Shown piece by piece: positions 16,680 through 25,053 of a DNA stretch of 64,000 bases. The notes under the pieces were generated by a model. It worked only from the letters and a program-made list of their open reading frames with translations. It had not been told where the DNA came from and did no database searches. The number at the start of each line of letters is the position of its first letter. The stretch's first letter is position 1. A program made the position numbers and the translations under genes. The stretch is from an uncultured Prevotellaceae bacterium (GTDB taxonomy: Bacteria; Bacteroidota; Bacteroidia; Bacteroidales; Bacteroidaceae), in assembly GCA_946534585.1 (NCBI GenBank), contig CAMNCV010000070.1, positions 1 to 64,000 of the forward strand, given 5' to 3'.

Positions 16680-16773
16680 GTTGTTGTTAACCTCGATATT
16701 TGGATGTAGTCAGTCTTCCATGCTTCCACTGTATGGCAGGCTGGCTACATACCTTACTATATATATAGTATGA

Positions 16774-16805
16774 TTTGTATTTCTGAGAAAAAAGTGTTAT
16801 CTTTG
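16774..16805 (+). promoter_or_regulatory. Promoter of the exporter-ACP-receptor operon
   Basis: TTTG at 16774-16777, a 20-nt spacer, and TATCTTTG at 16798-16805 give a full match to the Bacteroidetes consensus. The leader to the ATG at 16839 would be about 27 nt. Confidence 0.75.
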
Positions 16806-16838
16806 CATCGAAAAAAATACGGATAACATTGCTGATGC

Positions 16839-19253
16839 ATGATACTAAGGATATATAATTTTCTCAAGACCCACAGCATACTGCGTCGCTGCTCACTGCT
16901 TGTGCTGACACTCGCATTGGCGGCTTTGCTGATGCGCCTTACATACAAAGAGGACATCTCTGACTTCCTGCCGCTTGGCACTCATGACCGCGAGATGTAT
17001 GACATCTATCGCGACATATCTGGTGCAGGCAAACTTGTGGTGGTGTTTGAAAGCAACGGTAGTGCTGACAGTACCATCGAGGCGGTTGATATGTTTTGCC
17101 AGACAGTGCAACGGTTGGATACCATTGGCTGGACAGAGAGCATGACTGCCCAAATTGATATGGACAAGGTCAGCGAGTTGCAAGACTTCGTCTATAGCAA
17201 TATTCCTTATTTCCTTACTACCGATGACTACCAACGTATGGACTCCATGCTTGCGCAACACGACTTCGTGGCAAAGCAGCTGGAGCAGGACAGGCAGTTG
17301 CTCCTTTTTCCATCGGGCAGTATGATGACTGACAACATAAGCCGTGACCCGCTCAGACTGTTTCAGCCCGTAATGCAACGGCTGCAAGCTATGCAGCAAG
17401 GCAATAATATGGAAATTGTTGACGGCTATGTATTCACACCCGATATGAGCCGCGCCATCGTTACGCTCGACTCGCCATTCGGTAATGCCGAGACCGACCG
17501 CAATGCACAGTTACTCTCACTCCTTGATGCCGCCATTGACACCATGCAGGCACATCACCCTGCTATTAAAGCCCACGTCAGTGGCGGTCCGCAGATTGCC
17601 GTGGGCAATGCCCGACAGATAAAGCACGACTCCATACTTGCCGTAGCGCTTGCTGCTGTCTTGATACTTGTACTGTTGCTGTGGTCATTGCGCTCGGTAA
17701 AGAGCATATTGCTCATTGTCATAAGCATAGCGTGGGGCTGGTTGTTTGCCATGGGCGGTATGGCATTGTTTGGCAATAGCGTCTCTGTCATCGTCATCGG
17801 TATATCAAGCGTCATTCTGGGCATTGCAGTAAACTACCCTTTGCACCTTGTGGTCCACACGATGCACGAGCCAGACATACGCCATACGCTGCGAGACATA
17901 GCTTCGCCGCTACTCGTTGGCAACGTGACGACGGTAGGAGCGTTTCTCGCTCTGGTGCCACTGCAATCCACGGCACTGCGTGACCTCGGTCTGTTTGCTT
18001 CACTGTTGCTTGTAGGCACGATAGCTTTCGTGTTGACTTATTTGCCTCATGCCATTGCAAGAGAAGGCAACAGCAAACCCTCATCGATGCTTCACGACAA
18101 CAGAATACTGACGCGCATAGCATCAATACGTCTGGAAAACAAACGCTGGCTCGTGGCAGTGGTGTCGGTACTTACTGTGGTGTTTGGCTGGTTCAGTCTG
18201 CAGACGGAGTTTGATGCCAACATGGCTAATATCAACTATATGACTGAGGAACAGCGCGCAGATATGGAATACTTCAGTAGGATGGCAGCAGCAGATACCA
18301 CCAAGGCCCGACACACGCTATATGTTGTATCGTCAGGCAAGAGCATCGACGCTGCTCTCGATACGCTGCTCTCTCGTAATATGGATATGACGAGTCACTT
18401 CCTTACGTCGCGCAGGGAGCAGGCAAGACGTCTGCAACAGTGGAAAGAGTTTATGATGAGAAACAAGAGTCTGTTCGAGCGTGAGCTTAGCAAAGAAGCA
18501 GTGAACCACGGTTTCGCAGCTGATGCCTTTGAGAAGTTCACCTCTATGTCGTCACGTGAATACACACCCAAGCCATTCAGCTTCTTCTCTCCACTCACGG
18601 AAACAGTTTTTGCTGGTAACATAAGCATCGACAGCACGGCAGCAAGATACTCTTTCGTTGACAAACTTAATGTCACCGAAGCAGAACTACCTATGCTGCG
18701 TGGCAGATACACATCGAGTTTTGACACGCGCAGCATGAATAGTGCCATGGCAAGCATGCTCACCGACAACTTCAACTATATCGGTCTCGTATGCTCCGCA
18801 ATAGTGTTTCTATTCCTTTGGCTGTCATTCCGCAGCCTTTGGGTAGCCATAGTGGCCTTCGTGCCAATGGCTGTCAGTTGGATATGGATTCTGGGTATCA
18901 TGGCGATAGCAGGCATAAAATTCAATATTGTCAATATCATTCTTGCCACATTCATCTTCGGTCAGGGCGACGACTACACCATATTCATCACAGAAGGTTG
19001 CCTTAGCGAGCGCCGTGGTGGCTGCGAGGTGCTAACCTCATATAAGCAAAGCATCCTGCTCTCGGCTGCCATAATGTTCATAGGCATCGGCACACTGATA
19101 ACAGCGCGTCACCCTGCACTGTTCTCCCTGGCGGAGATTACTATAATAGGTATGGCGTGTGTGGTCTTCATGTCGTGGATGCTGCCACCGCTGCTGTTTA
19201 ATATAGCTAACAAATTCAGTAATAATGAAAGAAAAAATACGCACAATTCTTGA
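16839..19253 (+). CDS. MMPL/RND-type lipid exporter
   Basis: The 804-residue product has the layout of predicted MMPL exporters: one helix near the N-terminus (about 16-34), a periplasmic domain, a block of five helices (about 265-400, including LLLWSLRSVKSILLIVIS), a second periplasmic domain and a second helix block (about 640-790). The motif GQGDDYTIFITEG in the second block is the conserved acidic/tyrosine site of proton-driven RND proteins. Exporters of this type occur in aryl polyene and other lipid clusters, where they are thought to move the product or its carrier lipid out of the inner membrane. It overlaps the ACP gene by 29 nt, so translation is coupled. The promoter at 16774-16805 starts the operon here. 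Confidence 0.85.
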   Translation: MILRIYNFLKTHSILRRCSLLVLTLALAALLMRLTYKEDISDFLPLGTHDREMYDIYRDISGAGKLVVVFESNGSADSTIEAVDMFCQTVQRLDTIGWTESMTAQIDMDKVSELQDFVYSNIPYFLTTDDYQRMDSMLAQHDFVAKQLEQDRQLLLFPSGSMMTDNISRDPLRLFQPVMQRLQAMQQGNNMEIVDGYVFTPDMSRAIVTLDSPFGNAETDRNAQLLSLLDAAIDTMQAHHPAIKAHVSGGPQIAVGNARQIKHDSILAVALAAVLILVLLLWSLRSVKSILLIVISIAWGWLFAMGGMALFGNSVSVIVIGISSVILGIAVNYPLHLVVHTMHEPDIRHTLRDIASPLLVGNVTTVGAFLALVPLQSTALRDLGLFASLLLVGTIAFVLTYLPHAIAREGNSKPSSMLHDNRILTRIASIRLENKRWLVAVVSVLTVVFGWFSLQTEFDANMANINYMTEEQRADMEYFSRMAAADTTKARHTLYVVSSGKSIDAALDTLLSRNMDMTSHFLTSRREQARRLQQWKEFMMRNKSLFERELSKEAVNHGFAADAFEKFTSMSSREYTPKPFSFFSPLTETVFAGNISIDSTAARYSFVDKLNVTEAELPMLRGRYTSSFDTRSMNSAMASMLTDNFNYIGLVCSAIVFLFLWLSFRSLWVAIVAFVPMAVSWIWILGIMAIAGIKFNIVNIILATFIFGQGDDYTIFITEGCLSERRGGCEVLTSYKQSILLSAAIMFIGIGTLITARHPALFSLAEITIIGMACVVFMSWMLPPLLFNIANKFSNNERKNTHNS

Positions 19254-19443
19254 GGAGAACCTGCCACTCGTCGATGTGGATTCTGATTTCCTCTTTGCCG
19301 AACTCAGTTCGCTTGACATTACGACGATAATGATGATGCTCTCTGATGAGTTTCACGTCACACTGGGCGCAGATGATGTCACTCCACGCAATTTCCGTTC
19401 TCTCGATAGCATCGTGGCACTGGTAGAAAGCAAACTCAAATGA
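19225..19443 (+). CDS. Acyl carrier protein, exporter-linked
   Basis: The 72-residue acidic, helical protein has the ACP fold pattern with the attachment site in FAELSSLDITTIM. The phosphopantetheine serine would be Ser29. The residue before it is serine (Ser28) instead of the usual aspartate of the DSL motif, so this is a divergent ACP. The start lies 29 nt inside the exporter gene and the stop overlaps the ATG of the TonB-dependent receptor by 4 nt (ATGA), which ties an acyl carrier, an inner membrane exporter and an outer membrane receptor in one coupled operon. The second ACP of the locus is at 26948-27208. Confidence 0.85.
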   Translation: MKEKIRTILEENLPLVDVDSDFLFAELSSLDITTIMMMLSDEFHVTLGADDVTPRNFRSLDSIVALVESKLK

Positions 19444-22094
19444 AATCACTACTCTGCATATCACTGTTAATCTTCTGCACAGCCTCCCATGCCCAGACAG
19501 CAGACACCACCGCAAGCTACAGTCTGAAGTTGAAGGGAATAGAGGTGACTGCCCAAAGGCGTACCACTGGCAGCACCACGGCCTATGTCATTGACCGCGC
19601 CACGCTGGATCATGCACAGATGGTCAACCTGACTGGTATCACGTCACTGCTCCCGGGAGGCAAGACCGTGAATGCCACACTGATGGACGACTCCCGTCTG
19701 GCATTGCGCTCAGGCACTCAGGAGATGGGCAATGCAGCCTTCGGCACAGCCATTGAGGTTGGTGGCATGCGCCTTGACAACAATGCTATGATGGATGAGA
19801 CACTGTCAGCATCCACGCGCAACATATCATCGGCCAACATAGGGTCGGTGGAAGTCATCACGGGTATAGCCAGCGTGGAATACGGCGACGTGTCAAACGG
19901 TATCGTAAGGATAAATCCCCGGCATGGTTTGTCACCATGGATTGTCGAGGGTGCCATCAATCCTTATACCCGACAGATAGCCTTGAGCAAAGGAATACGC
20001 CACTTCAACTTCTCGTTTGAGCATGCCAACTCTTTCAGCAACACGGCTTCACCGCATACTGCCTACCAGCGAAACAATATATATATAGGCTATGGCAATG
20101 CCTTTCAGTTTGCTGACGAGTCAACCCTACGGCTGCGTGCTGCCGTCACTGGCAACGTAGGCGGCTACAACTCGGAAGCTGACCCAGATGCCTTCACTGG
20201 CACATACAGCAAGGTGCGCGACAATCAGTTGCGCATAAACGGCGAGGCCGAGTGGCGCAAACGAAACATTGCACTTACCATCTGCGCATCATTCTCTACC
20301 ACAGACAAGCGCACGGAGAACTACGTGAACACCAGTTCATCGTCAACCCAGGCTTATATCCATACCATGACCGACGGCTATCGCATAGCGCAGGACTACG
20401 ACTTGCGTAGTTCTGATGATATAATCCTCAGTCCCACGGGCTACTGGTATGTGCGCTCATACAACGACCAGAAACCGCAATCATTCAGCATAAAGGGCAA
20501 GATGGAGTGGCAGACGGGGGCTTGGGGCAAATTGCTCGTAGGCGTGGAATACGGTACCTCGCGCAACAATGGTAGGGGATTGTATTATGAAGACCTGCGC
20601 TATGCACCCACCTGGCGGCCGTATGACTACAGCACACTGCCGTCATTGCGCAACCTTGCCATGTTTGTGGAAGAGCGACTGGCATACCGCGGGCTGCAGT
20701 TGACCGCCGGACTGCGCAGCGATGTCACCATGATTAGCCGTTCGGCCTATGGCAATGTCGCTTCTTTCTCACCACGTCTGAAGGCGAAATATCGTTTCAG
20801 TGATATGCTGGAGGGATATATAGGCTGGGGAAAGTCAGTGAAGTTGCCATCATTTCAGGTACTTTACCCTGCTGATGCCTACACCGACAAACTGACTTTT
20901 ACGCCTGGTTCCACCGCCGACAACAGAGCCTATTACGCATACTACACCCACGTATCAAAGGCACTGCGCAACGGCAACCTGCGCTGGCAATATACCAATC
21001 AAGTAGATATCGGTATGGACTTCCGCCACAAAGGCATTAAGGCGAGCCTCTCCGCCTACTGGCATCGCACTAAGAATCCATACCAGATGGTAAATCTCTA
21101 TACTCCCTTCTCCTATCATTTTACATCACAGTCTGCTCTCGAAAACATCGGGATACCAAGCAACGAGCGTACTTACAACGTTGACCCTCTGACGGGTATC
21201 GTCACCGTCAACGGCACAGTCCCCCTCGCATACACCACGCAAAACACCTACGTCACCAACCGACAGTACGTCAACGGTTCGCCGGTGACACGCTACGGAC
21301 TGGAATGGATGATAGACCTGCCCTTGGTAAGCGACCGCCACCTCGTAGGCATGACGCTCCGTCTCGATGGTAATTACTATCACTACAAAGGTCTTGACCA
21401 TACGCTCATAGCGGGCAGTCCAAACGGAGTGGGCGACTATTCCGCTGACAGCGAGGTGATGCCGCTGATTGGTTACTATGCCGGTTCTAACGTTACATCG
21501 GCTTCAACGGTATCTACACCGAGCATAAGCAATGGCGCTCTTTCAAAAGGATGCAACCTCAACGCCACGCTTACCGCTCGCATACCTCGCGCAAGGCTTA
21601 TCATGACGCTGAAAGTGGAGAGCACCCTGCTGAACTACCGCCGCCAACTGAGCGAGGGACGCAGTGCCGTACTGCTTGCAGCGCAGGGTGATGTCAGCGG
21701 CACGAGCTACAATGGAGAGACTGACGGCTACGTGGCACTCTACCCGGAGTATTACTCTACGTGGGAGAATCCAGCAGAGCGTATTCCTTTTGCCCAAGCA
21801 CTTGAGACTGCACAGCAGAACGACCAGGCGCTTTATACACAACTATGCCGGCTTATTGTAAGGAGCAATACGTCGTATTATTTCAATCCTAACCGCCTGT
21901 CATCATATTTTTCCTGTAACTTCAGCATCACCAAGGAGATTGGCGACCATGTATCTTTGTCGTTCTATGCCAACAACTTTCTCAATAACATGCAGATGCT
22001 CCACTCCTCACAGACGGGGCTGGAGTCGTCAATATTCAACAGTGGCTATATCCCCAAGTTCTATTATGGTGCTTCATTGCGCCTGAAACTATAA
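19440..22094 (+). CDS. TonB-dependent outer membrane receptor
   Basis: The 884-residue product has a signal peptide (MKSLLCISLLIFCTASHAQ), a plug domain (about 40-150, with ITSLLPGGKTVN and IGSVEVITGIASVEYGDVSNGIV) and a 22-strand-type barrel ending KFYYGASLRLKL. It lacks the N-terminal carboxypeptidase-regulatory-like domain of SusC proteins and no SusD follows, so glycan uptake is not indicated; siderophore, metal chelate or export-related roles are more likely. It is coupled to the ACP gene by a 4-nt ATGA overlap and followed after 26 nt by the DUF4876 lipoprotein gene. The ligand cannot be told from sequence. Confidence 0.9.
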   Translation: MKSLLCISLLIFCTASHAQTADTTASYSLKLKGIEVTAQRRTTGSTTAYVIDRATLDHAQMVNLTGITSLLPGGKTVNATLMDDSRLALRSGTQEMGNAAFGTAIEVGGMRLDNNAMMDETLSASTRNISSANIGSVEVITGIASVEYGDVSNGIVRINPRHGLSPWIVEGAINPYTRQIALSKGIRHFNFSFEHANSFSNTASPHTAYQRNNIYIGYGNAFQFADESTLRLRAAVTGNVGGYNSEADPDAFTGTYSKVRDNQLRINGEAEWRKRNIALTICASFSTTDKRTENYVNTSSSSTQAYIHTMTDGYRIAQDYDLRSSDDIILSPTGYWYVRSYNDQKPQSFSIKGKMEWQTGAWGKLLVGVEYGTSRNNGRGLYYEDLRYAPTWRPYDYSTLPSLRNLAMFVEERLAYRGLQLTAGLRSDVTMISRSAYGNVASFSPRLKAKYRFSDMLEGYIGWGKSVKLPSFQVLYPADAYTDKLTFTPGSTADNRAYYAYYTHVSKALRNGNLRWQYTNQVDIGMDFRHKGIKASLSAYWHRTKNPYQMVNLYTPFSYHFTSQSALENIGIPSNERTYNVDPLTGIVTVNGTVPLAYTTQNTYVTNRQYVNGSPVTRYGLEWMIDLPLVSDRHLVGMTLRLDGNYYHYKGLDHTLIAGSPNGVGDYSADSEVMPLIGYYAGSNVTSASTVSTPSISNGALSKGCNLNATLTARIPRARLIMTLKVESTLLNYRRQLSEGRSAVLLAAQGDVSGTSYNGETDGYVALYPEYYSTWENPAERIPFAQALETAQQNDQALYTQLCRLIVRSNTSYYFNPNRLSSYFSCNFSITKEIGDHVSLSFYANNFLNNMQMLHSSQTGLESSIFNSGYIPKFYYGASLRLKL

Positions 22095-22120
22095 ATGGCA
22101 GTGCCATAATTATAAACAAA

Positions 22121-23347
22121 ATGAGACTTCTACACTTATTCCTACTATCAATGCTGATGGCGTCATGCGCTTCATACGACGCAGGACAGGATATGTTTGC
22201 ACTCGACATTGCCGTCACTGCCGACGGAACAGTAATGGACGAGGGCATCACTGTGACGCTACGCAACAATATGGCTGCCACGTTCTCTGCTGTAACCGAC
22301 GCAAAGGGTGTGGCCCACTTCGTGCTTCCCGCGGGTATCTACGAGGCAAGCGTGTCGCAAGTGACGGAGAATGAGTATTTCCGCCATATCTACAACGGCA
22401 CCCTGCAAGACCTTGTCGTAGGCACCGCTGCTCAGCAATGCGCTGAGATGCGAGTGGTAACAGTGAGCCAAACGCTTGAAAATCCGTTGCTGATTAAGGA
22501 AATTTACTGCGGAGGCTGCCAGATGGACGACGGTTCGGGCACATTTGCCAAGGACAAGTGCATCATCCTCTACAACAACTCCCCTGAGACTGTATCGCTC
22601 GACAGTATTGCCTTCGGCATCATAGAGCCTTACAATGCCGAGGCCAACAGCCATAATTTCCTTAACAATGGCAAGTTGGACTATGCCGATGAAGATTGGA
22701 TTCCTGCCATCAACGGCATCTGGTATTTTCAGGACGGGCAGTCGGTAGCACCTTATTCCGAGGTCGTCGTCAACGTATATGGCGCAATAGACAACACGCT
22801 GACGTACTCCAACTCCATCAACTATGCCAATCCTGCATACTACACCATGTACGACCCTACATCGAAGAGTAACGATGGCATATCCTACAGCAACACGCTG
22901 TACTATGCTTCCCCGTCGGAGTTGATACCCACGTCGCACTATCTCAAGGCGGTGAAGTACGGCCGCAGCAATGCCTGGACTATCAGTAACACGTCGCCTG
23001 CCGTCATTATCTTCAAGCCTGCGGGCTACACTCCGCAGGAATATGCCGACGGATACGTCAACGTCATATATCCTTCCATGTATCAAGGTAACATTACCTA
23101 CGCCTGTCTGAAGGTGCTGCGCTCGTGGGTTCTCGATGCCATTGAGGTATATAACAGCAACGCCCTTGCCAACAGCAAGAAGCGACTGACGCCCGACCTT
23201 GACAATGGCTACATCTCATTCACCCATGGCTACGGCCATGCCGTAGTGCGCAAGGTGGAGAAATACGTTGACGGCCACCCCATATATCAAGATACCAACA
23301 ATTCAACCAATGATTTTTATGAGGCTGAAAGCTGTTCTATTAAATAG
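22121..23347 (+). CDS. DUF4876 surface lipoprotein
   Basis: The 408-residue product starts MRLLHLFLLSMLMASCASYDAG, a lipoprotein signal with the lipidated cysteine at about residue 16. Residues about 25-110 look like a CarboxypepD-type beta-sandwich (VTLRNNMAATFSAVTDAKGVAHFVLPAGIYEASV). The remainder begins LIKEIYCGGCQMDDGSGTFAKDKCIILYNNS and matches my recollection of DUF4876, a Bacteroidetes family seen beside TonB-dependent receptors; the opening resembles a lamin-tail-like fold. It is probably the surface partner of the receptor encoded just upstream. The 3' end overlaps the DUF6850 gene by 29 nt. Specific function unknown. Confidence 0.8.
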   Translation: MRLLHLFLLSMLMASCASYDAGQDMFALDIAVTADGTVMDEGITVTLRNNMAATFSAVTDAKGVAHFVLPAGIYEASVSQVTENEYFRHIYNGTLQDLVVGTAAQQCAEMRVVTVSQTLENPLLIKEIYCGGCQMDDGSGTFAKDKCIILYNNSPETVSLDSIAFGIIEPYNAEANSHNFLNNGKLDYADEDWIPAINGIWYFQDGQSVAPYSEVVVNVYGAIDNTLTYSNSINYANPAYYTMYDPTSKSNDGISYSNTLYYASPSELIPTSHYLKAVKYGRSNAWTISNTSPAVIIFKPAGYTPQEYADGYVNVIYPSMYQGNITYACLKVLRSWVLDAIEVYNSNALANSKKRLTPDLDNGYISFTHGYGHAVVRKVEKYVDGHPIYQDTNNSTNDFYEAESCSIK

Positions 23348-24899
23348 TTTGCTCTTTTGCATCACCACCGTATGTGCGCAGCATCGTGACATAAGTATGA
23401 TTGAAGACCGCAACAGTTGGCTCACCTCGGGCAATGCCGCTGCACTGACTACCTACGCTGACAGCAGCATTTCCGTAGCCACGTTGGGCTACCAGTATGA
23501 GGGGGGCAGGCTTCGCAACTACTCTGACGGTAGCCATGAGATGACGCTCAAGGCCTCTGCAAGGTCGTATCAGCGTCTGTCGCCGCAGGTGGTAGCCTAC
23601 GGTCGCATCGGCTATGAGAATTTCTCCGGCACCAGCATGGGTGGGAGTATGCTCCAAAGGGACAAATCGGCTCTCGGACTGCAAACACGCCTGCAGCCTT
23701 TCGATATCCTTGATGACTCGCTTACCAATGCAGGCAGGAAGCACTGTGAGAAGTTCTGCGTCACGGGGAGCGTGGGATGGAACGCATACCGTGGGTTTTC
23801 CCTTGGGGCAAGTGCCGACTTCACCGCTGGCACCTATGCCAAATACAAGGACTTGCGCCACAGCAACACGCTGATGGACCTGCGCTCTGCCCTGAGCATA
23901 CATCAGTCTATACCTTCATGGGGCAGCGTCGGAGGCTGTTTCCTATATAACCGCAGCACGGAGACGGTGACGTTTTCAACTTTCGGCACCACTGACCGTG
24001 TGTATAAATCGCTCATTGCCTATGCCAATTTCATGGGCGAGGTGGAGACTTTCGGCACCGAAGGCTTCACCGAGGAAAACCGCGAACAGCCTTTGCTCAA
24101 CGAGCAGGTGGGTCTCTCCTTGCAACTGCTCACTAAGGATTGGCAGGGGTTCTCACTTGCGGGCGGCTTCACCTTCCTGCACCGTACGGGATATTACGGT
24201 AGGCAGTCGCAGTACACCACCTCGTATGCCAACCACGACGGCAACGAATATCAGTGGCACATACGACTATCACTGCCTTCATACCGCCGCATGATGCTTC
24301 ACTTCCTCGACTTCAACCTGACGAGCGAGGGACTGACAACACGCCGCACCAACTACCGACAAGTGCGCTCCATGCAGGGCGGTCAGTCTGTCACCTACTA
24401 TGAATACTATACCCCCACGAAGGTTGCCGACAAGCTCCTTCACCAGGGACGCATAGCCTATACCGCCTACCTGCAGTCGGCCAAGGGCGAGGCCATGGGT
24501 GGTTTCTCCGTGGGAAGCACCTTCTGGATGCGTAAGCAGACGGTATATCTCTATCCGCTGTCATACACGCAGCATCTGAAGACATGGCAACCCTTCATCA
24601 AAGGCCACCGACACTTCTCGCTCGGCACTGCCAAGACTCTGACGGCAGAGGCCTCCGTAGCACTCAACCTCGGCAGCGGCACCGCCATGGAGAAGGGCGC
24701 ATTGGAGTGTGAGTATATCACCGCCACGCAACTGCTGGCTCACGCTATGGCAACGTATGAGTTTCCTTTGCGTGGCGTCAGCGGACTGCTTCCCTGCATA
24801 TCCCTGCGCTACGACGTGCGCAAGGCGACCTCTCACACTGACTACCTCGCCGGCTCCGTAAGGCAACAGTTGACGATAGCCGTGGGCATTACATTCTGA
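23319..24899 (+). CDS. DUF6850-like outer membrane beta-barrel
   Basis: I chose ATG 23319 (MRLKAVLLNSLLFCITTVCAQ, a signal peptide); ATG 23310 is nearly as good. The 526-residue product consists of alternating amphipathic strands with many aromatic residues and ends QLTIAVGITF, the C-terminal aromatic typical of an outer membrane barrel. It matches the pattern of the DUF6850 barrels that follow DUF4876 lipoproteins in Bacteroidetes, an assignment from memory. The start lies inside the end of the DUF4876 gene (29-nt overlap), so the receptor, lipoprotein and barrel are co-translated. Repeat array B begins 4 nt after its stop codon. Confidence 0.75.
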   Translation: MRLKAVLLNSLLFCITTVCAQHRDISMIEDRNSWLTSGNAAALTTYADSSISVATLGYQYEGGRLRNYSDGSHEMTLKASARSYQRLSPQVVAYGRIGYENFSGTSMGGSMLQRDKSALGLQTRLQPFDILDDSLTNAGRKHCEKFCVTGSVGWNAYRGFSLGASADFTAGTYAKYKDLRHSNTLMDLRSALSIHQSIPSWGSVGGCFLYNRSTETVTFSTFGTTDRVYKSLIAYANFMGEVETFGTEGFTEENREQPLLNEQVGLSLQLLTKDWQGFSLAGGFTFLHRTGYYGRQSQYTTSYANHDGNEYQWHIRLSLPSYRRMMLHFLDFNLTSEGLTTRRTNYRQVRSMQGGQSVTYYEYYTPTKVADKLLHQGRIAYTAYLQSAKGEAMGGFSVGSTFWMRKQTVYLYPLSYTQHLKTWQPFIKGHRHFSLGTAKTLTAEASVALNLGSGTAMEKGALECEYITATQLLAHAMATYEFPLRGVSGLLPCISLRYDVRKATSHTDYLAGSVRQQLTIAVGITF

Positions 24900-24903
24900 C
24901 GAT

Positions 24904-24988
24904 GTAATCAGATAGCTTTTACGGTGTAATCGCTATGCTTTTACAGTGTAATCAGATAGCTTTTACGGTGTAATCGCATAGCTATTGC
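24904..24988. repeat. Palindromic repeat array B, four 19-bp units
   Basis: Units start at 24904, 24926, 24948 and 24970 (22-bp period), for example GTAATCAGATAGCTTTTAC and GTAATCGCTATGCTTTTAC in alternation. It starts 4 nt after a stop codon and fills the gap between two convergent operons; no separate terminator hairpin is visible there. Confidence 0.9.
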
Positions 24989-25053
24989 AAGTGTATGTGT
25001 TTTAGGCTGTTATGGTGTATCTTTTTTGTTTTGCTATGACTGTCCCTATATAA

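Noticed and set aside
19440..24899. The TonB receptor and lipoprotein as a SusC/SusD glycan uptake pair
   Set aside because: The receptor lacks the N-terminal regulatory-like domain of SusC, the lipoprotein does not look like SusD, and no glycoside hydrolase is in the operon.
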